From the NCBI RefSeq assembly GCF_900105185.1, contig NZ_FNTJ01000001.1, positions 2,004,501 through 2,068,500 on the forward strand: 64,000 nt of DNA. Reading direction: 5' to 3'. Numbering within the stretch: position 1 is the first letter of the stretch; every line of letters begins with the position of its first letter. This DNA is from Pseudomonas saponiphila. Its GTDB lineage: Bacteria > Pseudomonadota > Gammaproteobacteria > Pseudomonadales > Pseudomonadaceae. The translations under genes were made by a program, and so were the position numbers. Below are positions 1 to 8,934 of this stretch, one piece after another. Under the pieces are notes generated by a model. The model had not been told where the DNA came from and searched no databases. It saw only the letters and a list, made by a program, of their open reading frames with translations.

Positions 1-1573
1 GGGCAACTGGCTGTCCATCAGCGGCAAGGTGTACGACGGTCAACTGCGCCTGGACTGGAGTTTCAGCCAGCGCATGTTCGACAGCGCGCAGATCGAGGCG
101 CTGGCCCGGGACTATATCCAGGCCCTGCAGGCGTTGGTGGAGCACTGCTGCCAGGCCCGCGGCGGGGTCACGCCGTCGGACTTCCCGCTGGCGCGACTGA
201 CCCAGGAACAGCTGGATGCCCTGGCGCTGGTGCCGTCTCAGGTCGAGGACATCTACCCCTTGGCACCGATGCAGCAGGCCTTGTTGCAGCATGAGTTGCA
301 GGCCCATGAGGCGGGGGATTTCGTCAACCAGATGTGCATGGATGTGCAAGGCGTCGACCCGCTGCGCCTGCGTCAGGCCTGGCAGCAGGCGATGGATACC
401 CATGAGATCCTGCGCAGCCGTTTTGTCTGGGGGCCGGCCCTGGCGCAGCCGCTGCAGGTGGTGCACAAGCAGGTCGAGGTGCCGTTCCAGATACTCGACG
501 GCACGGACCTGGACCGCGATGCCCTGGAGCGCCTGGCCCAGGCCGAACGACTCAAGGGGTTCGATCTGGCCCAGGCGCCGATGCTGCGTCTGCAGGCCAT
601 CAGGCTGGGGGAAAACCGCTACCGGTTGATCTGTACCAACCATCACATCCTGCTGGACGGCTGGAGTGGGTTCCAGCTGTTCAACGATGTGCTGGCGGCC
701 TACACCGGCCATGCCATCAGTCACCGGCCGGCTGGCTACCGTGACTACATTGCCTGGCTGCAGGCCCGGGACCATCAGGCCGACGAGCGCTTCTGGCGTG
801 AGCAGCTCAAGGCGCTGAAGGCACCGACCTTGCTCAGTGCCTGTGCGATGGCCCAGGGCGATCGGCAGCGTGGTGGGCATCGTCAGCATTACTTCGACTT
901 CGACGAGGCCCAGACCGAGCAACTGACCGTTTTTGCCCGGCAGCAGAAGATCACCGCCAACACCCTGGTGCAAGCGGCCTGGCTATTGCTCCTGCATGTG
1001 CATTGCGCTCAGTCCACGGTGGCCTGCGGCGCCACCATCGCCGGGCGCCCGCCCCAGCTCAAGGGCATCGAGCAGCAGTTGGGGCTGTACATCAACGATG
1101 TGCCGCTGGTGGCCACTATCGAGCCGGGGCAGCGCGTGGGTGACTGGCTGCAAGCGTTGCAGGGGCGCAATGTGCAGATGCGCGAGCATGGCTACAGCGC
1201 CTTGAGCGATATCCAGGACTGGGCCGGGTTGCCGGGCGGGGAGTTGAGCGACACGGTGATCGTGTTCGAGAACTATCCGGTCAGTGCCGCGTCGGCCGGT
1301 GCTGATCTCGGTGATTTGCGTTTGGAGAGCATGCACAGTTTCGAGCAGACCAGTTCGGCGCTGACCTTGTATGTCGAGCTCAAGGGGCAGTTGCAGTTCC
1401 ACTATGACCATCGGCTTGAGGCCTTCAGCGAGGCGGCGGTGCAGGGGTTGAACCTGCAACTGGTGCAGTTGCTTGGGGTGTTGGCACAAGGTTCGCCAAC
1501 GCGCTCGCTGGCGCAGGTGCTTGCGCAGCTGGGTGAGGCGCGGGTTCAGCGGGAGGTGCGGGTGGAGGCTTAG
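1..1573 (+). CDS. Pyoverdine nonribosomal peptide synthetase, C-terminal part (partial)
   Basis: The gene is already open at the left edge (frame starting at base 2) and ends at TAG 1571-1573. The first ~45 residues look like the end of an epimerization domain (WSFSQRMFD region). A complete condensation domain follows, from VEDIYPLAPMQQ to about residue 490, with an intact HHILLDG catalytic motif coded near base 640. A short linker-like tail of about 25 residues ends the protein; there is no adenylation, carrier or thioesterase domain. Its position, convergent with fpvA, is that of pvdD in P. aeruginosa PAO1, so it should be the last synthetase of the pyoverdine line. A normal PvdD ends in a thioesterase, so either release is unusual or another protein continues the chain. 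I withhold the symbol because the architecture differs. Confidence 0.9.
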   Translation, partial: GNWLSISGKVYDGQLRLDWSFSQRMFDSAQIEALARDYIQALQALVEHCCQARGGVTPSDFPLARLTQEQLDALALVPSQVEDIYPLAPMQQALLQHELQAHEAGDFVNQMCMDVQGVDPLRLRQAWQQAMDTHEILRSRFVWGPALAQPLQVVHKQVEVPFQILDGTDLDRDALERLAQAERLKGFDLAQAPMLRLQAIRLGENRYRLICTNHHILLDGWSGFQLFNDVLAAYTGHAISHRPAGYRDYIAWLQARDHQADERFWREQLKALKAPTLLSACAMAQGDRQRGGHRQHYFDFDEAQTEQLTVFARQQKITANTLVQAAWLLLLHVHCAQSTVACGATIAGRPPQLKGIEQQLGLYINDVPLVATIEPGQRVGDWLQALQGRNVQMREHGYSALSDIQDWAGLPGGELSDTVIVFENYPVSAASAGADLGDLRLESMHSFEQTSSALTLYVELKGQLQFHYDHRLEAFSEAAVQGLNLQLVQLLGVLAQGSPTRSLAQVLAQLGEARVQREVRVEA

Positions 1574-1596
1574 GCACAGGAAATTGACGTTAAGGG

Positions 1597-1630
1597 CGGG
1601 AGGGCAGGTGACTGTTCTCCCGTTTTTTTT
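1597..1630 (+). terminator. Rho-independent terminator after the NRPS gene
   Basis: CGGGAG (1597-1602) pairs with CTCCCG (1617-1622) and is followed directly by eight T residues. It lies 24 bases after the NRPS stop codon. Confidence 0.65.
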
Positions 1631-1760
1631 GGGGCGGTTGGGGGCATATCCGGTGCTGCGGGTGTGGCGGGTGGTGGTTTCGCCCTTACTCTGGCCATCG
1701 TGGTCAACGGGGCGTTCAGATCAAGAGCAAGAGCGCGACGGCGGCCTGAAGTCCCCCCGT

Positions 1761-2271
1761 GCAGGAACTGGCTTGCCAGCGAAAGCGTCGGTCTGGGCGC
1801 TGCGTGACTTACGGGTCTCTTCGCCGGCAAGCCGGCTCCTACAGCGAGATGCGGTAGTGGTGCCTCCGTAGGAGCTGGCTTGCCAGCGAAGGCGTCGGCC
1901 TGGGCGCTGCGTGACTTACGGGCCTCTTCGCCGGCAAGCCGGCTCCTACAGCGAGATGCGGTAGTGGGACCTCCGTAGGAGCTGGCTTGCCAGCGAAGGC
2001 GTCAGCCTGGGCGCTGCGTGACTTACGGGCCTCTTCGCCGGCAAGCCGGCTCCTACAGCGAGATGCGGTAATGGGACCTTCGTCGGAGCTGGCTTGCCAG
2101 CGAAGGCGTCAGCCCGTGCGCTGCGTGACTTACGGGCCTCTTCGCCGGCAAGCCGGCTCCTACAGCGAGATGCGGTAGTGGTGCCTCCGTAGGAGCTGGC
2201 TTGCCAGCGAAGGCGTCGGCCCATCCACTGCATGGCTGCGAGCTTTTTCGCCGGCAAGCCGGCTCCTACGA
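1761..2271. repeat. REP/BIME tandem array A, five copies, 107-bp period
   Basis: Five units start at 1761, 1868, 1975, 2082 and 2189, an exact 107-bp spacing. Each unit has a left REP arm (GTAGGAGCTGGCTTGCCAGC type), a spacer of about 35 bp, and an inverted right arm (TTCGCCGGCAAGCCGGCTCC type), so each can fold into a long hairpin. The first copy has a degraded left arm and the last has a different inner spacer. It fills the gap between the convergent NRPS and fpvA genes. The rest of 1631-2330 holds no gene that I can support. Confidence 0.9.
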
Positions 2272-2332
2272 AAATCCAATAAGAATGCCGAAGACCGAGG
2301 ACACAACATCAGGTCGATGCTGGCGCCGCGGA

Positions 2333-2374
2333 CAAAAAAATCCCCGCCCCGGAGACCGGAGCAGGGTGGGGTTC
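2333..2374 (-). terminator. Probable terminator of fpvA
   Basis: Read on the minus strand just after the fpvA stop, a C-rich/G-rich imperfect hairpin (CCCCACCC ... GGGGCGGGG) is followed by a run of seven T (plus-strand A run 2333-2340). Confidence 0.55.
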
Positions 2375-2386
2375 AACCAGGGGAAA

Positions 2387-4870
2387 TCAGAAGCTGTACT
2401 TGACGTTGAACATGACGTTGCGCGGGTCACCGTAATAGATCGAGTTGTAGGTGCCGATACCGCTGTAGTAGGTCCGGTCAAAGACGTTGTTCAGGTTGAC
2501 CGTGGCCTTGAGGTTCTGGTTGAAGTCATAGCTGCTCATCAGGCCCACCACGGCGTAGCTGGAACGGGTGAACTTGTGGCTGGGCAGCGGGTTGTTGGAG
2601 GCATCGGCGAAGGTGCTGTCGACGAAGGAAGTCGCGCTCTGCCATTGCATGTTGCCACCCACGGTGACCTTGTTCAGCTCGGCGGGCAGGCGGTAGGTGG
2701 TGGCTACCTTGAACAGGTGCTGTGGCTGGGTGGTGGCCACGCGTTTGTTCTTGGCGTCGTAGGACTCCTGGTAGACGTAGCCGGCGTTGACGTTCCAGTC
2801 CGGCAGCACTTCACCGGCCATTTCCAGCTCGATGCCATTGGTGGTGGCGCCCTTGATCGCGCGCATGGCCTCGAAGCCGTCAACACCAATCACGCCTGTA
2901 TTCTCGCCAAGGTTGTCCTGCTTGAGCTGGAACAGCGCCAGGCTGGCATTCAGGCGACGGTCGAAGTACTCACCCTTGAGCCCCACTTCGTAGCTCTGCC
3001 CGGTCAGCGGTTCCAGGGACTTGCCGCTGACGTCCAGGCTGTAGGGCTGTGGCTTGAAGATGTCGGTGTAGCTGGCATAGACCGTGTGGTGGTCGTCCAG
3101 GTCATAGGTGACGCCGGCATAGGGAATGACTTCCCCGGAGTTGGTGGTGGAGATGCGCGGCAGTTGGCGCAGGGCGTTGACCCGATCGATTTGCCAGTCG
3201 TAGTCGTTGACCCGGGCGCCAAGAATGAAGTTCAGGGCGTCGGTAGGCTTGAGGATCACCGCTGCGTAGGAAACCTTCTGGGTGCTCTTCACATCGAAGG
3301 TCGACCACCAGGCCCAGTCGGTCGGGTAGGGCATGCTGTTGTTCCAGTTCAGCACGTCGTCGATGACTTTGGTGGTGGTGCCGTCGATACGCTTGGAGCG
3401 GGTGGTGGCATGGGAATAGTTGTAGCCCAGCACCAGTTCATGGGTGCGCCCAAACAGTGAGAACGGGCCCTTGGCATACGCATCGAAGGACTTCTCGTCG
3501 CTGTTGGAGCCGAAGTTGGCCACGCCGCCCGGCGGCAGGTAGCCATAGTCCTGGCTGTTGTCGAGATTGACGTGCTCGCTGGACATGCCGGCGATGATTT
3601 CCCGCGAGGTGTACTTGCGTGTATTGACCGTCGCCTTGAAGGTCCAGTCGTTGTCGAACTGGTGATCGAGGCCGACGAAGGCGTGCTGGGTTTCCTGGTT
3701 GCGGTAGGCGAACTTGTCCGCCGGGTTGGTGGAGCGGGAGAACTTGATCCGATCACCGTTCTTGTAGAACACCGGCAAGCTGGTGTTGGTCGTGGCGTCG
3801 TCGTTGTTCTTCTGGAAGTCGTAGCCGACGCTGAGGGTGGTGGCGTCGCTCAGGTCGCCTTCGAGAATGCCGTAGAAGACGTTCTGCTCACCTTTCTGGT
3901 AGTCGATGAAGCTGTGGCGCTTGCCGGTGCCGGCCACCATCCGCCCGCGTATCGCGCCGCCTTCCACCAGCGGGCCGGAAACGTCCACTTCACTGGTGTA
4001 GCGGTCCCAGGAGCCGGCGCCGGCGGCGACGTGGCCCTGGAATTCCCGGGTCGGGCGCTTGCGCACCATGTTGATCACCCCTGACGGATAGCCGACTCCG
4101 TTGACCAGGCCGGTGGCGCCCTTGAGTACTTCGATGCGGTCGTAGATCAGGGTGTTGCCGATGCTGTAGTTGTCGCGGATGTTACCGCCGTCGGTGCCCA
4201 GGCTGGGAACGCCGTCGTATTGGAAGTTCTGTATTTCAAAGCCGCGCGAGTAATACACGTAGCCTTCGGAGCTCTCGCGGTTGACCGTGATCCCGGGGGT
4301 CTGCTGCATGACGTGCGCCAGTTCGGTCAACCCTTGGTCATCCATCTGCTGGCGGGTGATGACGCTGACCGACTGCGGCGTTTCACGCAGGGACAGGTCC
4401 ATGCGGGTGGCCGAGTTGCTTTGCCCGGTGGTGTAGGAACCGGTCCCCTCAGTGGTGCTCCCCAGCTCCTGAGTGGAAATGTTCGTGGCCCCCAATTCCA
4501 CCGCACCAGTGCTTTGTAGCAGGGTCACGGTGTTGCCTTGGCGCTGATAACTCACCCCGGTCCCGCGCAGCAGTTGCGACAGGGCCTGGTCGGGTTGCAA
4601 GGAACCCTTGATCGCCGTGCTGCGCTTGCCCTGGACGCTGTCCTGGTTATAGAGCACTTGCAGGTCGGCTTGCTGGCCGAACGTCTGCAAGGCGTTGCCC
4701 AGGGACTGCGCAGGAATATCGAAATTGGCTTGCTGGGCCTGTACCTGGGCGGCACAAGGCAGCGCCAATACGGCCCCAAGCAGATAGGGACGCAAGCTCG
4801 GCCGCAGCGCATGGCGCATGAGCAGGGCTGTTTTCAGGGGGGTGAGTCCTAGAGGTGCTGGCATGTTCAT
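2387..4870 (-). CDS. fpvA: Ferripyoverdine TonB-dependent outer membrane receptor
   Basis: This 827-residue protein has a signal peptide ending near AQVQA, then an N-terminal STN signalling domain (residues ~45-120, starting QQANFDIPAQSLGNAL). The STN domain is used by receptors that signal through an inner-membrane anti-sigma factor. A plug domain (RETPQSVSVITRQQMDDQ) and a beta-barrel follow, ending in an aromatic C-terminus (VMFNVKYSF) as expected for outer membrane insertion. Its place between pvdE and the convergent NRPS matches fpvA of other fluorescent pseudomonads. It should import ferric pyoverdine and report substrate binding. I see no TAAAT-N16-CGT box in the 106-bp gap before it, so it may be read through from pvdE or use an FpvI-type promoter. 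Ferripyoverdine specificity is inferred from context. Confidence 0.93.
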   Translation of the reverse strand: MNMPAPLGLTPLKTALLMRHALRPSLRPYLLGAVLALPCAAQVQAQQANFDIPAQSLGNALQTFGQQADLQVLYNQDSVQGKRSTAIKGSLQPDQALSQLLRGTGVSYQRQGNTVTLLQSTGAVELGATNISTQELGSTTEGTGSYTTGQSNSATRMDLSLRETPQSVSVITRQQMDDQGLTELAHVMQQTPGITVNRESSEGYVYYSRGFEIQNFQYDGVPSLGTDGGNIRDNYSIGNTLIYDRIEVLKGATGLVNGVGYPSGVINMVRKRPTREFQGHVAAGAGSWDRYTSEVDVSGPLVEGGAIRGRMVAGTGKRHSFIDYQKGEQNVFYGILEGDLSDATTLSVGYDFQKNNDDATTNTSLPVFYKNGDRIKFSRSTNPADKFAYRNQETQHAFVGLDHQFDNDWTFKATVNTRKYTSREIIAGMSSEHVNLDNSQDYGYLPPGGVANFGSNSDEKSFDAYAKGPFSLFGRTHELVLGYNYSHATTRSKRIDGTTTKVIDDVLNWNNSMPYPTDWAWWSTFDVKSTQKVSYAAVILKPTDALNFILGARVNDYDWQIDRVNALRQLPRISTTNSGEVIPYAGVTYDLDDHHTVYASYTDIFKPQPYSLDVSGKSLEPLTGQSYEVGLKGEYFDRRLNASLALFQLKQDNLGENTGVIGVDGFEAMRAIKGATTNGIELEMAGEVLPDWNVNAGYVYQESYDAKNKRVATTQPQHLFKVATTYRLPAELNKVTVGGNMQWQSATSFVDSTFADASNNPLPSHKFTRSSYAVVGLMSSYDFNQNLKATVNLNNVFDRTYYSGIGTYNSIYYGDPRNVMFNVKYSF

Positions 4871-4902
4871 TTGCTCTTATAAAGCGGCAATGGGAATTCG
4901 TT

Positions 4903-4921
4903 CTAAATGCTAATGTTTCTC
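4903..4921 (-). promoter_or_regulatory. Possible Fur-like or sigma-factor site before fpvA
   Basis: The minus-strand sequence GAGAAACATTAGCATTTAG matches about 11 of 19 positions of the Fur consensus and lies 33 bases upstream of the fpvA start. This is weak; it could equally be part of an FpvI-dependent promoter. Confidence 0.25.
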
Positions 4922-4976
4922 AAACTTGTTATGAGACGTTCGACTTGCCGAAAACCGGAAAGCCGATAGGTAAAAA

Positions 4977-6632
4977 TCAGGCCGGTTCGAGTTCGCAGCT
5001 GACCTTGCCCGCTTCCATCCGGACCAACTGGTCGGCGATGTCGAAATAGCGATCGTCGTGGGAGATGACGATGATGGTCTTGCCCATGCGCTTGAGGTCC
5101 GGCAGCAGCTCGGTGTAGAAAATGCGCCGGAAGGTCGGGTCCTGGTCGGCGGCCCATTCATCGAACACCAGCACCGGGCGTTCCTCGATCCAGGCGTTGA
5201 CCAGCGCCAGGCGCTTGCGTTGCCCGGTGGACAGATCGGTGGTGGTGAAGGCCCCGTCGCGGATGCTCACCTTGTGTCCGATCTCCAGGCGCCGCAGGTA
5301 CTGTTCGGCATCCGCGGGCAGTTGTTCGCCGCCCTGGACCAGGTCGTCGAACAGGTAGTAGTCGGCAAAGATGGTGGTGAACAGTTGCCGATAGTCGTCG
5401 CGGGTCTGGGCGGTGACCGCTTGGCCGTTGAGGCGGATCTCGCCTTGCTGGGGCCGGTACAGGCCCAGCAGCAGCTTGATCAGGGTGGTCTTGCCGCAGC
5501 CGTTCTCGCCCACGATGAAGACGATGTCGCCCTGCTTGATCCGCAGGTTCACCGGGCCCAGGGCAAAGGGTGCGCTGCCTTCAATGGCTGGGAAGGCGTA
5601 ACGCACATCCCGCAGTTCCAGGCTATGCACCGCCTGGGGTTGGGTCGTGGTGTCGCTGAGCAGCAGGTGCGGCTCGGGCGAGGAGAAGCGCTCGGACAGT
5701 TCGGCGATACGGCGGAAGGCTACCTGGGCGCGGCTGACGATCGGCAGGTTGCCGATCAGCAGTTCCAGGGGGCCCTTCATGTACAGCAGCACCAGGACGA
5801 AACCGCTCATCACCGCGCGGTCGTTGTCGGGCCAGAAGGACTGCAGGGCCAGGGCCAGGCCGATGACCACGAAGAACAGCATCGAGCCGAAGGTCTTGGC
5901 GACAATGAATATGTTCACCGACTCGATCTGTTTGTTGCAGATGTGCTCGGCGCTGTGCTTGATCCGCTGGTTGAACATGCGGTTGCGGCGTGGCCGGTGG
6001 ATGCGCAGTTCCTTGGCGCCATCGGCAATGGCGTTGTAGTGCTTTTGCAGGTTGTCCTCTTCATCCCGGGCGTCCATGAAGCCCTTGATGCCCTTGGTCT
6101 GGGCGACGAATTGCACGCTGCAGCCAATCACGATGGCCACCAGCATCAGCAGGAACATCGGCCAGGAGAGCAGGGCCAGGTAACCCAGGCAGCCCAGGGT
6201 CACGGTCAGGGAAATGGCCAGGGGCGCGAAGGCGAAGGCGAAGTCGCTGATGGTGTCGATGTCGTGGGTCAATACCGGGATCAGGCGATGGCTGCGATAG
6301 CGTTCGATCTGCTCGATGGGGGCGCTGAGGACTTTTTCCCCCAGGTCTTTGCGCAGCTTGCTGATGATGTGCTGGCCGACGTAGTTGCTGCCGATGTCCG
6401 ACAGGATCGAGCACAGCAGCGCCAGCAGGCACAGCCCGGCGAAGGTCAGGACCACGCCGCGGCTGAGCCCGTCGGCGCCGTTCAGGGCCTGGTTGATGGT
6501 GGCCAGCAGGACGGTGATGCTCAGGCCGCCGATGATGCCCAGCACGATCGAGAGGGCCACGGTGGGCCAGAAAGGTTTGAGCAGGCCCAGCAGGTCTCGG
6601 ATGGCGCTGCGGCTACGCGGAGGGCTGTTCAT
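4977..6632 (-). CDS. pvdE: Pyoverdine precursor ABC exporter (cyclic-peptide export family)
   Basis: The product is a fused membrane/ATPase half-transporter of 551 residues that moves the cytoplasmic pyoverdine precursor (ferribactin) to the periplasm. Six hydrophobic helices occupy the first ~300 residues. The ATPase domain follows, with Walker A GENGCGKTTL, signature LSTGQRKRLAL and Walker B LVFDEWAADQD. I chose ATG 6632 (MNSPPRSRS) rather than the upstream ATG at 6707, because it follows a GGAG Shine-Dalgarno and starts directly before the conserved region. A PvdS box lies about 220 bases upstream. fpvA follows after 106 bp and may be partly co-transcribed. Confidence 0.95.
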   Translation of the reverse strand: MNSPPRSRSAIRDLLGLLKPFWPTVALSIVLGIIGGLSITVLLATINQALNGADGLSRGVVLTFAGLCLLALLCSILSDIGSNYVGQHIISKLRKDLGEKVLSAPIEQIERYRSHRLIPVLTHDIDTISDFAFAFAPLAISLTVTLGCLGYLALLSWPMFLLMLVAIVIGCSVQFVAQTKGIKGFMDARDEEDNLQKHYNAIADGAKELRIHRPRRNRMFNQRIKHSAEHICNKQIESVNIFIVAKTFGSMLFFVVIGLALALQSFWPDNDRAVMSGFVLVLLYMKGPLELLIGNLPIVSRAQVAFRRIAELSERFSSPEPHLLLSDTTTQPQAVHSLELRDVRYAFPAIEGSAPFALGPVNLRIKQGDIVFIVGENGCGKTTLIKLLLGLYRPQQGEIRLNGQAVTAQTRDDYRQLFTTIFADYYLFDDLVQGGEQLPADAEQYLRRLEIGHKVSIRDGAFTTTDLSTGQRKRLALVNAWIEERPVLVFDEWAADQDPTFRRIFYTELLPDLKRMGKTIIVISHDDRYFDIADQLVRMEAGKVSCELEPA

Positions 6633-6854
6633 GATGACTCCTGGTTCAAGCGCGAATAGGGGCGGGTGAGGGGCGGTATGCGGTGCTGCAGGGGGGCGGA
6701 GGTGCAACCGTCGGGTTCATCTGGGGCATTTCCTCTGGAGTGAATCGATATACGGGCAATGTTCCGGGGCGCGCCGCGCCGTCCGCTGCAGTGCCGGGCC
6801 TGAGCAGGCTGTCGCGCTCGGGACGGAGCCGGGCTCAAGACCGTTGCAGAGAAG

Positions 6855-6878
6855 ACGAAATGAGGCAGGAGGGATTTA
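6855..6878 (-). promoter_or_regulatory. PvdS iron-starvation box for pvdE
   Basis: On the minus strand TAAAT is followed after exactly 16 bases by CGT, the PvdS-dependent promoter pattern. TAAAT is preceded by GC and followed by CCC, as in many known boxes. A GCCGCC/GGCGGC hairpin at 6911-6926 may separate it from the upstream acyltransferase gene. Confidence 0.8.
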
Positions 6879-6944
6879 GCGCGGGCCTGGCGTTGGCCCG
6901 GGTGCCGGCCGCCGCCGGAGGGCGGCAGCGACCGGTGGATCAGC

Positions 6945-7964
6945 TCACAACGGCCGATCGAAGAAGAACTCGCGCTCCAGGCGCAGCAGGGCGGCTTTCT
7001 TGTGGGCCAGTTGGATGTCCTTCAAGTGACCGAAGCCCTGGGACTTGAGAAAGTCGATCTGCCGATCATGGTCGATCCGCGGTTCGCCGAGGATGCGCTG
7101 GGTGCGCGGGTCATCCAGAAACATGTAGTGCATCAGCGAATTGAACCAGCCCTTGAGCTTGCCGATGCCCTGATGCTTGTTCTCGCCCACCACCACGTGC
7201 CAGCCGCGGTCATGGTCCTGTACGTCGTAGTAGGGGGCGATGCGGTCTTCCTTGCACCAGTAGACTTCGAAGTAGGCGAAAGGCTCGTCGTCGTAGCAAC
7301 CGATCAATGGGTGGACCCGTGGGTCGGCGAGCATGTCCTGCAGGTAGGCGGCGTGCTCGTCAAGGCTGCCGGCCTGCTCCCAGAAGAACGCCACTTGTTC
7401 CAGGTTCATCCAGCGGTTGAAGGCCTGCAGGTCACGGTCCGGGTCGATGGTGCGCAGGCTGAATTCGGTATTCAGCCCCGGTAGTCGGCGGCGGTACACC
7501 TCGCCCTGGGGCAGTGGCGGGCGTTGCGGGTGACGTTTCTCGCCGCTGAACTGGTAGAAGGGCGCGGTGTGGGCACTGGCCGGCGCGCTGAGCCAGGGCA
7601 GCGGGTGCTGCCAGAAGGTGCTGCGCCGGCACTGCAGTTCCACCTGATGGGCGTCGGCGGCGAGCAGGGTGTCGAAGACCCCCAGGCGAATGGCCAAGAC
7701 CGCAAAGTCGCGGCCGGCCCGCAGGCGAACCCGCACCTGGGCGGACTTTTTCCGGTGGCAGAAATGCCCGCCCAGCACCGCCAGCAGCGCGCTGGCGGGG
7801 TAGTTGGGCGGCACTTCGCCGAGGATCTCGATCAGCTCGCCATCGCTGCGAAAGTTCAGCGCTGCGAAGCCCTCGGTGTGCAGGCTGCCCTGGTTCTCTT
7901 CGGCCTCATGCACGCTGGCGGTGGAACCGTCGTTCAGCGACAGGGTAAACAAAGCTGCTTTCAT
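6945..7964 (-). CDS. N5-hydroxyornithine acyltransferase (PvdYII/AlcB/IucB-like)
   Basis: This 339-residue GNAT-type protein has a C-terminal half (from about LNTEFSLRTIDPDRDL) that resembles the siderophore acyltransferases AlcB, IucB and RhbD: an FxxWM-like stretch (FNRWMNLEQVAFFWEQ), an HPLIGCYDD/AYFEVYW core, and an RILGEPRIDHDRQIDFL stretch. These enzymes transfer acetyl or another acyl group to an N-hydroxylated amine. It sits where PAO1 has the formyltransferase gene pvdF, 32 bases after pvdO. I infer that it acylates the N5-hydroxyornithine made by PvdA, as PvdYII does in type II P. aeruginosa strains. Acetyl is the likeliest group; 3-hydroxybutyryl cannot be excluded. It is probably the last gene of a pvdM-pvdN-pvdO operon. 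Confidence 0.85.
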   Translation of the reverse strand: MKAALFTLSLNDGSTASVHEAEENQGSLHTEGFAALNFRSDGELIEILGEVPPNYPASALLAVLGGHFCHRKKSAQVRVRLRAGRDFAVLAIRLGVFDTLLAADAHQVELQCRRSTFWQHPLPWLSAPASAHTAPFYQFSGEKRHPQRPPLPQGEVYRRRLPGLNTEFSLRTIDPDRDLQAFNRWMNLEQVAFFWEQAGSLDEHAAYLQDMLADPRVHPLIGCYDDEPFAYFEVYWCKEDRIAPYYDVQDHDRGWHVVVGENKHQGIGKLKGWFNSLMHYMFLDDPRTQRILGEPRIDHDRQIDFLKSQGFGHLKDIQLAHKKAALLRLEREFFFDRPL

Positions 7965-7996
7965 GGTGTGTCTCCGTCAGGCGATGTGGGGGAGGG

Positions 7997-8887
7997 TCAA
8001 AGGTCGCGGGCAACCCGGAACCCCAGCCAGTCGCCACGATCAGTGGGGTAGATGTTGTTGCGGTTGCCTGAGCGGGAAAAAATCGGCGCTTCGGTCCAGT
8101 CGTTGCCACGCATCTGCAGGACGCTGCAGTTGGGCTCGGTCCAGGCGCTGCCATCGGAGGGGGCGCCGACATAGTTCTCATGCCAGCAGTCGGGGGTGAA
8201 TTCGTAGACATTGCCGTGCATGTCGTAGACGCCGAAGGCGTTGGGGGGGAAGGATCCGGCCGGTGAAGTGAAGCTGAAGCCGTCTTCCGGACCGTAGGTG
8301 TTGGCGTGCTTGGCGATGCTGTACTCCTTGCCCTCGTCGAAAGGGAAGGGGAAGGGGCCGGTGCTGCCGGCGCGGGCTGCGTATTCGCGCATGGCTTCGC
8401 TGACGATGTAGTAATGCTGGCCGGTGCGCTTGGACAGCCAGGCGGTGTAGGCCTGGGCTTCGTTGAAGTCCATGCACACCGCCGGCTGGCGTGGACCTAC
8501 CGGGTAACGGGGTTTGCCGGCCTTGCATTCGCGACCGGGGCGGGTGTCGCCGTCGGGCATCTGGTAGCCGGTTTCCTTCAGGTAGGTTGCCCACTCGCCG
8601 GCCAGGACCTGGAAGCGCCCGATGGCGAACGGTTTGGCGAAGGTCACTTCGTGCATCGGACCTTCGTCCTCCTGGCGGCCAACCTCGTCATCGGGGGTGC
8701 CCATGGTGAAGGTGCCTGCCGGCAGCACCACCATTTCCGGGCAGTCCTTGCAGTCCTTGAAGACCTTGCCTGGTTGGGGCGAGGCGGCGGCCTGGGCGGC
8801 GGCCGGCAGGAACAGACTCAGCAGCAGGGCCAGGGAGAGGTTGGCCAGGGGCGAGCGGTGGCTGGTGTTCGATGGGTGCGGTTTCAT
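7997..8887 (-). CDS. pvdO: Periplasmic pyoverdine maturation protein PvdO (FGE-like)
   Basis: The 296-residue protein has an N-terminal signal peptide (cleavage near AAAQAA) and a formylglycine-generating-enzyme/sulfatase-modifying-factor fold: MVVLPAGTFTMGT at the start, GVYDMHGNVYEFTPDCW in the middle and WLGFRVARDL at the end. PvdO is reported to act with PvdP in the periplasm, in the final oxidation of dihydropyoverdine that completes the chromophore. It lies 47 bases downstream of pvdN and 32 upstream of the acyltransferase gene, all on one strand, so an operon is likely. Confidence 0.93.
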   Translation of the reverse strand: MKPHPSNTSHRSPLANLSLALLLSLFLPAAAQAAASPQPGKVFKDCKDCPEMVVLPAGTFTMGTPDDEVGRQEDEGPMHEVTFAKPFAIGRFQVLAGEWATYLKETGYQMPDGDTRPGRECKAGKPRYPVGPRQPAVCMDFNEAQAYTAWLSKRTGQHYYIVSEAMREYAARAGSTGPFPFPFDEGKEYSIAKHANTYGPEDGFSFTSPAGSFPPNAFGVYDMHGNVYEFTPDCWHENYVGAPSDGSAWTEPNCSVLQMRGNDWTEAPIFSRSGNRNNIYPTDRGDWLGFRVARDL

Positions 8888-8934
8888 CGTGACTCTCTTC
8901 TAAAAAATGATGCAGGGCGCCGGGTCGCAGGGGG

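Noticed and set aside
1761..2271. Array A as a CRISPR
   Set aside because: The units are inverted REP pairs with near-identical spacers, and no cas genes are in the window.
2201..3460. Long plus-strand frame opposite fpvA (419 codons)
   Set aside because: It is the antisense shadow of fpvA in high-GC DNA, and its protein is a low-complexity Val/Gly/Ala sequence.
5058..6659. 533-codon frame opposite pvdE
   Set aside because: Shadow of pvdE; composition rich in Gln, His and Gly, with no domain.
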